From the NCBI RefSeq assembly GCF_003950325.1, contig NZ_PXZH01000001.1, positions 930,001-994,000 of the forward strand: a DNA stretch of 64,000 nucleotides, read 5' to 3'. Each line of letters opens with the position of its first letter. Position 1 is the first letter of the stretch. Made by a program: the position numbers and the translations under genes. Positions 17,612-26,651 of this stretch are shown here, piece by piece. Source of the DNA: Vagococcus humatus. GTDB taxonomy: Bacteria; Bacillota; Bacilli; Lactobacillales; Vagococcaceae. The notes below the pieces were generated by a model. It had not been told where the DNA came from and did no database searches. It saw only the letters and a program-made list of their open reading frames with translations.

Positions 17612-18571
17612 ATGACACATTTAGAGTTATTTTTTATCATAAATAAAAAAGCTGGTAGTGGCAATGGTGAACAAGCAGCAGATGTCGTACTGAAGTGGCT
17701 TGTTGAACATCACATTTCCTACCAAGCAAAAATTACTAATTATCAAGGTCATGCTATTGAACTGACACAACAATTAAAACAAACACATTTAAAACCCTGG
17801 TCAGACTCTGATACAACAAAAAAATTTCCTCTATTAGTAGTAATTGGTGGCGACGGTACTCTCCACGAAGTTGTGAATGCTTTAGGAGATGAAACAGATA
17901 TCCCAGTAGGTTATATTCCTTCTGGTTCTGGCAATGATTTTGCAAGAGGAGTCCAATTAACAAGAGATCCCATAGAAGCTTTACAGCAAATATTATCCGT
18001 TAAACAGCCACAACCTTTTACAGTAGTTCACTATTTAGAGCAAATCAAACAAGAAGAAGGTTTATTTACTAACAATTTAGGCATTGGTCTAGATGCTAAC
18101 ATCGTTGCTACTGCCAATGCATCTAAATCGAAAAAAAATTTAAATCGTTATCATTTAGGCTCTCTTTCTTATCTATTAGCTGCTATGCATGTTATGTTTA
18201 AACAAAAAGGGTTCCCTATTCTGGTAGAAGTCAACGGTGAAACTAAATCCTTTAACCAAGCTTACTTATGTACAACTACTAATCATCCTTATTTCGGCGG
18301 AGGTTTGGCGATTGCACCTAATGCTAGTCCTAAAGAAGCTTGTATGGAACTAATTATTGTAGAAAGAATCAACCTATTTAAAATTATTCACTTAGCATTC
18401 CTACTTTTACGCCAAAAACATTTAAACTCTAAACACGTTCACCACTATAAAAGTTCTCAAATTCGAATTGTTTCCACTACACCTCAATTTGGACAAGCCG
18501 ACGGTGAAGTTATTAGTCCTAGAGCTTTTGACATCTCTTTTTCAGTTCGAGAACGACTTTTTTGGTTATAA
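17612..18571 (+). CDS. Diacylglycerol/lipid kinase family protein (YegS-like)
   Basis: A 319-residue soluble kinase of the DAGK catalytic domain family. The nucleotide loop is VVIGGDGTLHEVVNAL and a second conserved block is PSGSGNDFARG. The C-terminal half (FGGGLAIAPNASP, ADGEVI) matches the YegS/DgkB/BmrU fold. Members phosphorylate diacylglycerol, sphingosine or undecaprenol-like lipids at the membrane surface; the substrate here is not clear. RBS AAAGGAG is nine bases before the ATG. Divergent from queT. Confidence 0.85.
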   Translation: MTHLELFFIINKKAGSGNGEQAADVVLKWLVEHHISYQAKITNYQGHAIELTQQLKQTHLKPWSDSDTTKKFPLLVVIGGDGTLHEVVNALGDETDIPVGYIPSGSGNDFARGVQLTRDPIEALQQILSVKQPQPFTVVHYLEQIKQEEGLFTNNLGIGLDANIVATANASKSKKNLNRYHLGSLSYLLAAMHVMFKQKGFPILVEVNGETKSFNQAYLCTTTNHPYFGGGLAIAPNASPKEACMELIIVERINLFKIIHLAFLLLRQKHLNSKHVHHYKSSQIRIVSTTPQFGQADGEVISPRAFDISFSVRERLFWL

Positions 18572-18597
18572 GTATAAATAGTACCTGTTATTTTTCT

Positions 18598-18633
18598 AAA
18601 AACCCCCTAACTATCAATAGCTAGGGGGTTTTA
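18598..18633. terminator. Bidirectional terminator between the lipid kinase gene and recD2
   Basis: AACCCCCTA/TAGGGGGTT stem extended by CTAT/ATAG, flanked by A and T runs. Confidence 0.88.
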
Positions 18634-18636
18634 CAC

Positions 18637-21153
18637 TTATTTACAAGACATAAAATCAAAAGGAGTTTTTCCCTCCATACCAATCATAGGGTCAACTACC
18701 CTTTGTTTAATCAGCTCTATCGTTAAATAGTCTGGTAATGCTTCACTTTCTTCCACATGAAACTCATCCACCGTCTCATCAAATAGAGAAATTTCTTTTG
18801 TTTCAGGTAATGGCTCTTTTCTTTTTTTTTCCTTCAATTTAGGTGTTTCTTTTAGTTGCTGTTGCAATTCTTGGGTTAGCTGATGGGTTAGTTCACCTGC
18901 TGTACTCGATATAATCCGCTGAACTAAGGTAGTTTTTCTCTCTGTGCCTAAATTGTTCACACATAGCGAAAAAGCCTGTTCTTCTCCTAATAAAATTAAA
19001 ATATCTTTACTTCTTGTAATAGCTGTATACAATAAATTCCTTTGTAGCATACGCTGAAAAGACATTACCATTGGGACAATCACCATTTTAAATTCACTGC
19101 CTTGGGATTTATGAATTGAACAACAATAAGATAAAGTCAATTGACTCCATTCATTGCGAGGATAAACAATCTCAACCTCATCAAAACGAACTGTTAACTC
19201 ATCTACCTTACTTTCATTTTCCTTACCTAAACTAATCCCAGTAATTTCTCCCATATCTCCGTTAAACACATTTGATTCCGGGTTATTAACCAACTGTAAC
19301 ACTTTATCTCCAATTCGATATACCTGTTTATTCCAAGTAACTTCTTTCCTAGTACCATCTTCATTAGGATTAAAAATATTTTGTAGCATAATATTCAATC
19401 GGTCAATCCCCGCAGGTCCTCGGTACATTGGTGCCAAAACTTGAATATCTTTTGCTTCAAAACCTTTTTCTTTTGCTCTAGTTACAATTTGTCTAATCAC
19501 TGGTTCAATTTGATAGGCTTGACATTCAAAGTAAGATCTATCCGGTTTGTTCTGAGTAAAATCTACTGGAAGCTGACCTTCTATTATTGAGTGAGCTAAA
19601 GAAATTATCGTTGAATCGGTTCCTTGTCTATAAATATCTACTAACTCACATTTAGGAATAGTTGGAATGGTTAACAAATCATGAAGAACTTGTCCTGGTC
19701 CTACAGAAGGCAATTGGTCTTTATCTCCAACTAAAATAACTTGCATGTTAGTTGGAATGGCTTTTAAAAGTGTATTAGCTAACCAAGTATCCACCATAGA
19801 CATTTCATCCACGATTAATAGGCTACCATCTAAATCATTCGCAACCGCCTCTGGATTCTTCTCTCGTCCTGTCAAACCTAATAGACGATGAATAGTCCCT
19901 GATGGCAATTGAGTGGTTTCATTCATCCGTTTAGCTGCTCTGCCAGTTGGTGCTGCTAATAAGATAGGAAAAAGATCATTGGTATAATCATCTAAATCAA
20001 GAGATAAACCATTCAATTCAGCAAACAACATCACTAAGCCGTTGATCACTGTTGTTTTTCCTGTTCCAGGTCCGCCAGTTAAAATGAATAACGGAGATTT
20101 AATGGCTTCTTTAATCGCCAACAACTGAGAAGGACCATACTTGATACCTTCTCTTTTTTGAATCGCTTTAAGAGCTTGTTCTACTTCTTTTTCCTCATAA
20201 TTAATTTCTTTTTTTCGTTCTAATAAACGCTGAATTTGACTAGCAATTCCCCATTCTGCATAAAATAAAGAATTGTCATATAATTTTGTTTCTTCTTGTT
20301 GAATTTTTTCTTGCTGAACCAACTCGATAATCTGATCTGCCACCAATTCAGGTAGGATTTCAACAGGACGACTCCCTTCAAGAGTCTGAATAGTTTCCAC
20401 TAGTAGTTGGTCCGCTTCTACATAAGTGTCTCCTGCCAGAATGCTTAATTGGAACAACTCATGTAGAATGCCTGCTTGAATTCGTCTAGGTGAAGTCGCC
20501 TCATAGCCTAATTGCTCAGCTAATTGATCTGCTCGTTTAAACCCAATCCCTTCAATATCCTCGGTTAACTGATACGGATTTTCTCTCAAGACTTCTAATG
20601 TTTTTTCCTGGTAATGCTGATAAATCGACAAGGATAACTGATTACCAAAGCCATAACTATTTAACTGAAGAACGATTTGTTCCATCCCATAATTCAGTCT
20701 TATTTTCTCTGTTAACATCTGCCTTTTTTTAGGTGTTAATCCCTTAACTTCCTTCAATCTTTCAGGTTGTTCTACAATAATATCAATTGCTTCAGAGCCT
20801 AGGGCATCTAAAATATTCTCTGCTGTTTTTTTACCAATGCCTGGAAATTGATCACTAGACAAGTAAGCTACTAGCCCACTTTTAGTTGTAGGCTTTTCTT
20901 GTTGATAAGTTTCAGATTGAAACTGTAAGCCGTATCTAGGGTGCTCAACTATATGTCCCTTAAATTGATACAAATCATTTTCTTGTAAATCTCCAAAATT
21001 ACCAGTTACTACAATTTCATTTTCTAAATAGCCTGTATTAGTATCTAAAACATTTACCAACACAACTTTATAAAAGTTGGTAGGATTTTGAAAGAAAATA
21101 GCTAAGACCTTTCCTACAATATAACATTCCTTTAACTCTTCGCTGTTTTCCAT
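18637..21153 (-). CDS. recD2: ATP-dependent DNA helicase RecD2
   Basis: An 838-residue SF1B helicase. The N-terminal region has an OB-like part and helix-hairpin-helix segments (FPGIGKKTAENIL, EDIEGIGFKRADQL); the helicase core has Walker A GGPGTGKTT, Walker B VDEMSMVD, motif III VGDKDQLPSVGPG, and the UvrD-C2-like SYCCSIHKSQGSEF. RecD2 works without RecBC in Firmicutes and is linked to repair and fork restart. The last 80 residues are a polar tail. RBS GGTGAGG lies before the ATG. Confidence 0.93.
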   Translation of the reverse strand: MENSEELKECYIVGKVLAIFFQNPTNFYKVVLVNVLDTNTGYLENEIVVTGNFGDLQENDLYQFKGHIVEHPRYGLQFQSETYQQEKPTTKSGLVAYLSSDQFPGIGKKTAENILDALGSEAIDIIVEQPERLKEVKGLTPKKRQMLTEKIRLNYGMEQIVLQLNSYGFGNQLSLSIYQHYQEKTLEVLRENPYQLTEDIEGIGFKRADQLAEQLGYEATSPRRIQAGILHELFQLSILAGDTYVEADQLLVETIQTLEGSRPVEILPELVADQIIELVQQEKIQQEETKLYDNSLFYAEWGIASQIQRLLERKKEINYEEKEVEQALKAIQKREGIKYGPSQLLAIKEAIKSPLFILTGGPGTGKTTVINGLVMLFAELNGLSLDLDDYTNDLFPILLAAPTGRAAKRMNETTQLPSGTIHRLLGLTGREKNPEAVANDLDGSLLIVDEMSMVDTWLANTLLKAIPTNMQVILVGDKDQLPSVGPGQVLHDLLTIPTIPKCELVDIYRQGTDSTIISLAHSIIEGQLPVDFTQNKPDRSYFECQAYQIEPVIRQIVTRAKEKGFEAKDIQVLAPMYRGPAGIDRLNIMLQNIFNPNEDGTRKEVTWNKQVYRIGDKVLQLVNNPESNVFNGDMGEITGISLGKENESKVDELTVRFDEVEIVYPRNEWSQLTLSYCCSIHKSQGSEFKMVIVPMVMSFQRMLQRNLLYTAITRSKDILILLGEEQAFSLCVNNLGTERKTTLVQRIISSTAGELTHQLTQELQQQLKETPKLKEKKRKEPLPETKEISLFDETVDEFHVEESEALPDYLTIELIKQRVVDPMIGMEGKTPFDFMSCK

Positions 21154-21186
21154 TGCCTCACCTACTTCTCTTCTTATATAAATTAT

Positions 21187-21843
21187 TTATAAATCTACCG
21201 AATTTATTTGTTTCACTGCTAAAAAGGAATCATCGTTCCATGTTTCTAGGTTAAAAGGCGGATACTGACGCCCTTTTGTCTCCAAAACAGATAGGGTGTT
21301 ATTCCCTAATCCTCCCATTTTACGTGCATCTTTCAAAGGTGCTCCTGCTAACATTTGAATACATCCTGTTAGTGTAGTCCCGTGACTGACAAATAAAAGA
21401 GGGCCTTTCTCTGCTTTATTCACTGCCTCTATTATAAAATCCATACTTCTTTTCATGACATCTTGATAGCTCTCACCATTAAAAGCAGTTGGATCATATA
21501 AATCAGGCTGATAACGTAGATGGTCCAATTCTTTATCATATACCTGACGAGCTTCGCTTATTTTAACTCCTTCTAAACTCCCTAAACCAATCTCACGTAA
21601 ATCATCGGTAAACTGTATGGTAGGAGTATGTTTTAAATGACTTATAATTCCTTCAGCTGTATCTTTGGCCCTTTTTTGAGGACTGGCATAAACCGCTTCA
21701 AACGAAATATCTTTTAAATGTTTGCCTAACTGATCAATAGCCAAATAGCTTTCTTCAAGTAATGGGGAATCCCCTTGGTAACCTTGAAATCTTTTTTCTT
21801 CATTCCAACGAGTTTTTCCATGTCTTGTAAAATAAAGTTTCAT
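21187..21843 (-). CDS. Histidine phosphatase family protein
   Basis: A 218-residue phosphoglycerate-mutase-like phosphatase. The catalytic motif is TRHGKTRWN at the N terminus, and the second histidine is in FVSHGTTL. It is more like the broad-specificity GpmB/PhoE phosphatases than the glycolytic mutase, which is longer; the substrate is unknown. RBS GAGGAG precedes the ATG. It lies between recD2 and trmL on the same strand with short gaps, so the three may be read together. Confidence 0.85.
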   Translation of the reverse strand: MKLYFTRHGKTRWNEEKRFQGYQGDSPLLEESYLAIDQLGKHLKDISFEAVYASPQKRAKDTAEGIISHLKHTPTIQFTDDLREIGLGSLEGVKISEARQVYDKELDHLRYQPDLYDPTAFNGESYQDVMKRSMDFIIEAVNKAEKGPLLFVSHGTTLTGCIQMLAGAPLKDARKMGGLGNNTLSVLETKGRQYPPFNLETWNDDSFLAVKQINSVDL

Positions 21844-21875
21844 TTAAATCTCCTCACTTTTACTTTTTAGCGACT

Positions 21876-22376
21876 TTAGTCTAGTTTATCATGTTCATAG
21901 TGATGCGTTAACTCTAAATTAGGAAAATTTTGTTGTTTTAATGCTTCATAAATCATAATAGCTGCAGTATTAGATAAATTTAAAGAACGAACATGTTCAT
22001 CATTCATTGGCATTCTAATACATTTTTCTTCGTTTTGACGCATAAACTCTTCTGGTAAGCCAGTAGTTTCTTTACCAAATAGAAAATAATGATTCTTGCC
22101 ATCATTATAATCCACATCACTATAGACTTGATGAGCAAATTTAGAAATCAAATGAAGCTCTCCGTCCACTTTATCTAAAAACGCTTCTAGATTAGGATAG
22201 TAGCGAATATCTACAGCATTCCAATAGTCTAAACCTGCTCGTTTTAAGTGCTTGTCATCAGTTGAAAATCCTAGTGGTTCAATCAGATGTAATGGTGTGT
22301 TCGTTGCGGCACAGGTTCTTGAAATATTTCCTGTATTCGCTGGAATAACTGGTTCAAATAGTACGATATGATTCAT
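21876..22376 (-). CDS. trmL: tRNA (cytidine/uridine-34 2'-O)-methyltransferase TrmL
   Basis: A 166-residue SPOUT methyltransferase. The knot region is visible as [27 protein letters not shown] and [14 protein letters not shown], the three SpoU-type motifs. TrmL (CspR, YibK) methylates the ribose of the wobble base of certain tRNA-Leu using SAM. Length matches the family. RBS CGGAGG is eight bases before the ATG. A promoter and hairpin terminator just upstream may form an attenuator for this gene. Confidence 0.9.
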   Translation of the reverse strand: MNHIVLFEPVIPANTGNISRTCAATNTPLHLIEPLGFSTDDKHLKRAGLDYWNAVDIRYYPNLEAFLDKVDGELHLISKFAHQVYSDVDYNDGKNHYFLFGKETTGLPEEFMRQNEEKCIRMPMNDEHVRSLNLSNTAAIMIYEALKQQNFPNLELTHHYEHDKLD

Positions 22377-22424
22377 TTTTTTAGCCTCCGTTGCTAAATT
22401 ATTCTATCTTGATTAATTTTGGAC

Positions 22425-22475
22425 AAAAAAAAGAACGTATCAACTCGGTGTCTAAGCACGGCGAGTCGTTACGTT
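22425..22475 (-). terminator. Intrinsic terminator upstream of trmL
   Basis: Two-part stem with a small internal loop and a run of eight T residues on the minus strand. It sits before, not after, a gene in its direction, hence an attenuator or small-RNA end. Confidence 0.75.
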
Positions 22476-22542
22476 AGTGAAGCCTCCTTCATTAACTTTT
22501 ATCAGAACAGGAATCTGAGAAAAACCAACGAAAAATTGCTTT
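22425..22542 (-). ncRNA. Unassigned structured RNA or transcription attenuator upstream of trmL
   Basis: On the minus strand a good promoter is followed by about 115 bases ending in a strong terminator. Three hairpins are visible: TCAGA/TCTGA; GTTAATGAAG closing on CTTCACTAAC with a GAGG loop; and the terminator, AACGTA/TACGTT plus ACTCG/CGAGT, followed by eight T residues. No family I know matches. A seven-codon ORF (MKEASLT) lies in the second hairpin. It may be a stand-alone small RNA or a leader regulating trmL, whose ATG is about 50 bases after the terminator. Confidence 0.5.
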
Positions 22543-22548
22543 AATGAC

Positions 22549-22577
22549 ACTATAACAAAGGCTTCATACTTTTGCAA
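22549..22577 (-). promoter_or_regulatory. Promoter of the RNA upstream of trmL
   Basis: TTGCAA (22572-22577) and TATAGT (22549-22554) on the minus strand with 17 bases between. Confidence 0.65.
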
Positions 22578-22626
22578 CACTTTTACCAAAAAATTTTCAT
22601 TTTTTCATAATAAAGCGTTTTTTTCA

Positions 22627-23487
22627 TTATTTTTTTCCTTTACCTGCCAATAAACGGACATCTACCGTTAAATAATCTAATTCCGCTTCATCAAGTAACG
22701 TCTCCATGTCACAAGTTGCTCCCCAATGCATAGGTGACATTTTCAAGGCAGCTTGTTGATGGGTTTTAGGGATACTAAACTGATAAGTAATCCGCTGATC
22801 ATGTACTAAGTTCATCTCTTGTGAAAATTTCTCTCTTACTAAAGCATTAGAATAATGCTGTTTCTCTGGCTGATCTTTGAAAAACACTTCTCTTAATTCT
22901 TTTAAATAAAATTCTTCGGGAATAATTTTTAACACACAGCCATCTTCTGTTAACACTCGTTGAAATTCTTCATAATGACTTGGAGAAAAAATATTCAAAA
23001 GACAATCTACTTGCTGGTTATCAAAAGGTAAATGAGTTAAATCTGCTACACAGAAAAAAGCATCCAAATCATGCTGAGTTGCTAATTGAATACCATCTTT
23101 AGATAAATCAAACCCAATGTTAGTTCCTTCTAACCCCATGTCCATTAACTGTTTTAAGAAACTTCCTTCACCGCACCCTACATCTACTGTAACTGGATTA
23201 GCTGTTTCAGGTAAATGTTGATAAATAACTTTTAACATAGGTTCATACAATCCTAGCTCAATCATTTTCTGTCTATCCTTTAGCATTTCTTCATTATAAT
23301 CTGTCTGAACCTGATGAGACAAGAAATAAACAGTGCCTTTTTTCGATAGATTAAATCGATGATTATTCTCACATACTAAACTATAATCAGTTGGATAATT
23401 AAATTTTTGCTGACAAACTGGGCAAGCAAAAACATGATAATTTTTTTCTAAAAATGTCAATGCTTTATCTATTTTTTTTTGACGCAT
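22627..23487 (-). CDS. rlmA: 23S rRNA (guanine-N1)-methyltransferase, RlmA family
   Basis: A 286-residue SAM-dependent methyltransferase. The N-terminal zinc-binding segment has ACPVCQQKF and a later C/H pair (VCENNHRF); the Rossmann SAM motif is VDVGCGEGSF. This combination defines RlmA, which methylates G745 or G748 in helix 35 of 23S rRNA; the Gram-positive type (TlrB-like) modifies G748 and can alter tylosin sensitivity. Which position applies here is not decided. RBS AAAGGAG precedes the ATG. Confidence 0.85.
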   Translation of the reverse strand: MRQKKIDKALTFLEKNYHVFACPVCQQKFNYPTDYSLVCENNHRFNLSKKGTVYFLSHQVQTDYNEEMLKDRQKMIELGLYEPMLKVIYQHLPETANPVTVDVGCGEGSFLKQLMDMGLEGTNIGFDLSKDGIQLATQHDLDAFFCVADLTHLPFDNQQVDCLLNIFSPSHYEEFQRVLTEDGCVLKIIPEEFYLKELREVFFKDQPEKQHYSNALVREKFSQEMNLVHDQRITYQFSIPKTHQQAALKMSPMHWGATCDMETLLDEAELDYLTVDVRLLAGKGKK

Positions 23488-23640
23488 ATTCTTCTCCTTT
23501 TAAACTAAATGAGATAATTTTCTTTTATTTTCATCTAAATAAGTTAATCCTATCAAATTTTAACATAGCTTTTCATTTAACTCTATGCCTTCCTAGATAT
23601 CTTCTCCAATAAAATCTCAAATTCTGCCTATTCTTTATGA

Positions 23641-23646
23641 TACAAT
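23641..23646 (+). promoter_or_regulatory. Extended -10 promoter for cutC
   Basis: ATGATACAAT gives a TGn-extended TACAAT, 34 bases before the cutC start. Confidence 0.45.
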
Positions 23647-23679
23647 AAATGACATAATAAGTTAAAAGGAGCTACATAT

Positions 23680-24312
23680 ATGCTATTAAAAGAATTTTGT
23701 GCAGAAAATTTTGAACATGTTCCAGCTGCTATCGAAAAAGGAGCTAAACGAATTGAACTATGTGATAACCTAGCTGTAGGTGGCACTACAGTTAGTCTAG
23801 GTGTAATGGAAACTACGGTGGAATATTGTCATGAAAAAGACATTCCAGTCATGGCTATTATTCGCCCTAGAGCAGGTCATTTTGTTTATTCTGATACTGA
23901 GCTAAAAATTATGACACGCGATATTTTTGAAGCAAAAAAGGCTCAAGTTGACGGAGTAGTCTTAGGTTGTTTAACCCAAGATGGTTGGATTGATGAAGAA
24001 GCAATGGAAGAACTACTAGACATTGCCAACGGTTTACAAATAACCTTTCATATGGCTTTTGATGCTATTCCCTTAGCTAAACAAAAAGAAGCGATTGATT
24101 GGTTAGTTGACCATCAAGTTGACCGAATTTTAACTCACGGTGGTCCTAGTGGCACTCCTATTGAAGATAATTTCGCTCACCTACAAGAATTGATTGCCTA
24201 TGCTAATCATCGGCTAATTATTTTACCTGGTGGTGGTATTACTTCTGAAAATGCGACATTAGTTAGTGAGACCTTAAACGTCCACGAAGTCCATGGAACA
24301 AAAATTGTTTAG
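23680..24312 (+). CDS. cutC: CutC family protein
   Basis: A 210-residue TIM-barrel protein with the CutC hallmarks: KEFCAENFEHVPAAIEKGAKRIELCDNL-type start, IRPRAGHFVYS, VDGVVLGCL, FHMAFDAI and DRILTHGGP, then a GGGIT loop. CutC was named for copper tolerance in E. coli; in enterococci it has been studied as a copper homeostasis protein, but its enzymatic role is unresolved. Neither copA nor copY is nearby. RBS AAAAGGAG precedes the ATG. Confidence 0.9.
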   Translation: MLLKEFCAENFEHVPAAIEKGAKRIELCDNLAVGGTTVSLGVMETTVEYCHEKDIPVMAIIRPRAGHFVYSDTELKIMTRDIFEAKKAQVDGVVLGCLTQDGWIDEEAMEELLDIANGLQITFHMAFDAIPLAKQKEAIDWLVDHQVDRILTHGGPSGTPIEDNFAHLQELIAYANHRLIILPGGGITSENATLVSETLNVHEVHGTKIV

Positions 24313-24319
24313 TTAGATA

Positions 24320-24362
24320 AAGAAACCCACCTAGCTCTGTTTATTGAGTCAGGTGGGTTCTG
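24320..24362. terminator. Bidirectional terminator between cutC and mgtE
   Basis: AACCCACCT/AGGTGGGTT stem with an 18-base loop; T-rich on both sides. Confidence 0.78.
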
Positions 24363-24367
24363 TTTAT

Positions 24368-25735
24368 TTAACTAATAAAGTAGCGCATAAATAAACTAGC
24401 AATATTAAAATAAATCAAAACACTAGTCAAATCACTAAGTGTTGTAATAAATGGACCGCTTGCTACTGCAGGATCAAATCCTAATTTATCCATTAACATA
24501 GGAATCAAACTACCAGCTAAATTAGCTACTGTAATAGCACACAGCATAGCCATGCCAATCACAAAACCTAACATAAAATTATGTTTCCAGATACCTACAA
24601 TAATGAAAATAGTCAAGCCTGTAATAGCTCCAGTTACAAGTCCTGTTAATAATTCACTGAGAATCATTCTAAAAAAATTATTTCCTTTTTCATTTTGAAC
24701 AGCTAAACGCCTAACTGCTACTGCTAATGACTGAGTCCCAGCATTTCCAGCTGTTCCCGTGATTAAAGAAATAAAAACAGCTAACACACTAGCTTCACTA
24801 ACTAAGGCTTCATATTGTCCAATTAAGGTGGCTGTAGACATTCCTAGAAATAATAAGGTTATTAACCAAGGCAAGCGTTTAGAAGCTGCCTTTATTGGGT
24901 GTTCGCTGGCTTCGTCTACATCTACCCCTGCTAATCCTGAATAATCGCTCGTTGCTTCTTCGTCGATTACATCAATAATATCATCTACTGTTACAATCCC
25001 TAATAAATGATCGTCATAATCTGTTACTGGAATTGCTAAGAAGTCATAATCTTTAATCATTCTTGCAACATCAGATTGTTCATCACCAACTTTTACAGAA
25101 ATAACTCGCTCATTCATCACATCAAAAATCAATTCATCTTCATCATGTACAATCAAATCTCTTAAAGAAATAACTCCTACTAAATGGTTAAAATCATCTA
25201 CAACGAACACATAATAGATTGTCTCTGCCACTAAAGCTTCGGTTTTTAGTAAATACATCGCTGAACGAATAGTTTGGTTGGCCACAATCGAAACATATTC
25301 AGTTGTCATTATAGCCCCAGCAGTTTCATCTTCATAATGAAGTAACGCTTTAATTTCTTTTACATCTTCATGATTCATAAGACTTAAATACTTAGCTATT
25401 TCTGTTTTATCTAGCTGTTTTAAGATATCTACTGCGTTATCCGTATACATTTCAGATAGCATATCTGAAACATATTGAGGACGCATCTCTTCCAAATACT
25501 CAGGCATTTCTTCTGTTTCTTCTTCTAAAACATCAAAAATATCCCCCATTTCCTTTGGAGAAAGATAGGTATAAATTTGTTGTCTTTCTTCTTCATCTAA
25601 AGACACATAAAAAAGACCTTGCTCGTATAAATGTAGATCTAACAATTCATTTCTAAACTCTTGGAGTTGTTCATTTTTTAATCGTTGATGTAGTAGTTTA
25701 TATTGTTCTTCTATTGGATCGATATGTTCACTCAT
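24368..25735 (-). CDS. mgtE: Magnesium transporter MgtE
   Basis: A 455-residue MgtE channel: an N-terminal superhelical domain (EVLEEETEEMPEYLEEM region), two CBS domains (about 135-260, with GAIMTTEYVSI and ISVKVGDEQSDVARM), and five C-terminal transmembrane helices containing GTAGNAGTQSLAVAVRRLA, the conserved pore region. It imports Mg2+ and is gated by cytosolic magnesium. The ATG used lies seven bases after GGAGG and overlaps the preceding pseudouridine synthase gene by eight bases; the longer frame would start inside it. Confidence 0.93.
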   Translation of the reverse strand: MSEHIDPIEEQYKLLHQRLKNEQLQEFRNELLDLHLYEQGLFYVSLDEEERQQIYTYLSPKEMGDIFDVLEEETEEMPEYLEEMRPQYVSDMLSEMYTDNAVDILKQLDKTEIAKYLSLMNHEDVKEIKALLHYEDETAGAIMTTEYVSIVANQTIRSAMYLLKTEALVAETIYYVFVVDDFNHLVGVISLRDLIVHDEDELIFDVMNERVISVKVGDEQSDVARMIKDYDFLAIPVTDYDDHLLGIVTVDDIIDVIDEEATSDYSGLAGVDVDEASEHPIKAASKRLPWLITLLFLGMSTATLIGQYEALVSEASVLAVFISLITGTAGNAGTQSLAVAVRRLAVQNEKGNNFFRMILSELLTGLVTGAITGLTIFIIVGIWKHNFMLGFVIGMAMLCAITVANLAGSLIPMLMDKLGFDPAVASGPFITTLSDLTSVLIYFNIASLFMRYFIS

Positions 25736-26651
25736 TTTCATTCCTCCGTTTAAGCTCAGTCTGCTCGTCAATGACTTTGATCATATCTTGTGGTAAAGGG
25801 GCTGTTAATGTCAGCATTTCTTTAGTAAAAGGATGAGTAAAACTTAACTTTTCACAATGCAATGCTTGACGCTTAATTCCTAAATCCATGTTGCCATGAT
25901 ATAGCTCATCTCCTAGCAAAGGACAACCAATTCCTTCAAAATGAACACGAATTTGATGAGTTCTACCAGTATGTAGTCTGATGTCTACTAAAGAACACAT
26001 TGGATAGCTTGTCTTTAGCCAGTATTCTGTTTGCGCAGATAATCCCTGTTCTCCTATTTGTCTTTTCAAAATAGAGGTAGTATCTCTTTCAATAGGTAGT
26101 GTAATCATCTCATGAGAAGCTAACTGATCATGATTTCCTCCCACCAGTGCTACATATTTTTTAAGAACTTGCTTGTTTCTTAATTGTTGATCTAGTAAAG
26201 CATGAGCAAAGCCATGTTTAGCAAATAACATCAAACCTGAAGTATCTCTATCTAAGCGTGTCACAATATGAACCACTTTATTAGGATAGTTTTTCTCCAT
26301 AATATAATGTTTTACCCGATTAGCCATTGTTCCATTAGGATGAAACTGAGCAGGAATAGATGCCACCTGAATTGGTTTATTCACCACTAAAAAATGCTCA
26401 TCTTCATAAATAATTTCTAGAGGCTGGTTATCTTGTAATAAGGTTTCATGTTCTTCTTCATCTGGAATAGTCACTTCTAGTAAGTCACCTTTTTTTAGAC
26501 TATATAAAACATTCTCTTCTTTACCATTAACAGCGATACGTCCTCCTTGAAACTTGACTTTGGCTAACAATCCTTTAGACAACCCAACTTCTTTAACAAA
26601 TTTTTTTATTGTTTTCGGCTCATTTTCTTGGTAATTCCACGTAAAAATCAT
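25728..26651 (-). CDS. RluA-family RNA pseudouridine synthase (YjbO-like)
   Basis: A 307-residue protein with an N-terminal S4-like RNA-binding region (LAKVKFQGGRIAVNGK) and the RluA catalytic block with aspartate in TRLDRDTSGLMLFAKH, then GRTHQIRVHFEGIGCPLLGDELY. It overlaps nadK by four bases (ATGA). The order relQ-nadK-RluA type equals yjbM-yjbN-yjbO of Bacillus, so it is the likely YjbO counterpart. Target site in rRNA not established from sequence. Confidence 0.88.
   Translation of the reverse strand: MIFTWNYQENEPKTIKKFVKEVGLSKGLLAKVKFQGGRIAVNGKEENVLYSLKKGDLLEVTIPDEEEHETLLQDNQPLEIIYEDEHFLVVNKPIQVASIPAQFHPNGTMANRVKHYIMEKNYPNKVVHIVTRLDRDTSGLMLFAKHGFAHALLDQQLRNKQVLKKYVALVGGNHDQLASHEMITLPIERDTTSILKRQIGEQGLSAQTEYWLKTSYPMCSLVDIRLHTGRTHQIRVHFEGIGCPLLGDELYHGNMDLGIKRQALHCEKLSFTHPFTKEMLTLTAPLPQDMIKVIDEQTELKRRNENE

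Noticed and set aside
17402..17620. N-terminal extension of QueT by 73 codons
   Set aside because: The extension covers the promoter and preQ1-like riboswitch; the Shine-Dalgarno and family alignment support the later ATG.
22425..22542. tracrRNA, 6S RNA or SRP RNA
   Set aside because: No anti-repeat, no long closing stem joining both ends, and no SRP apical loop sequence; no cas genes in the window.
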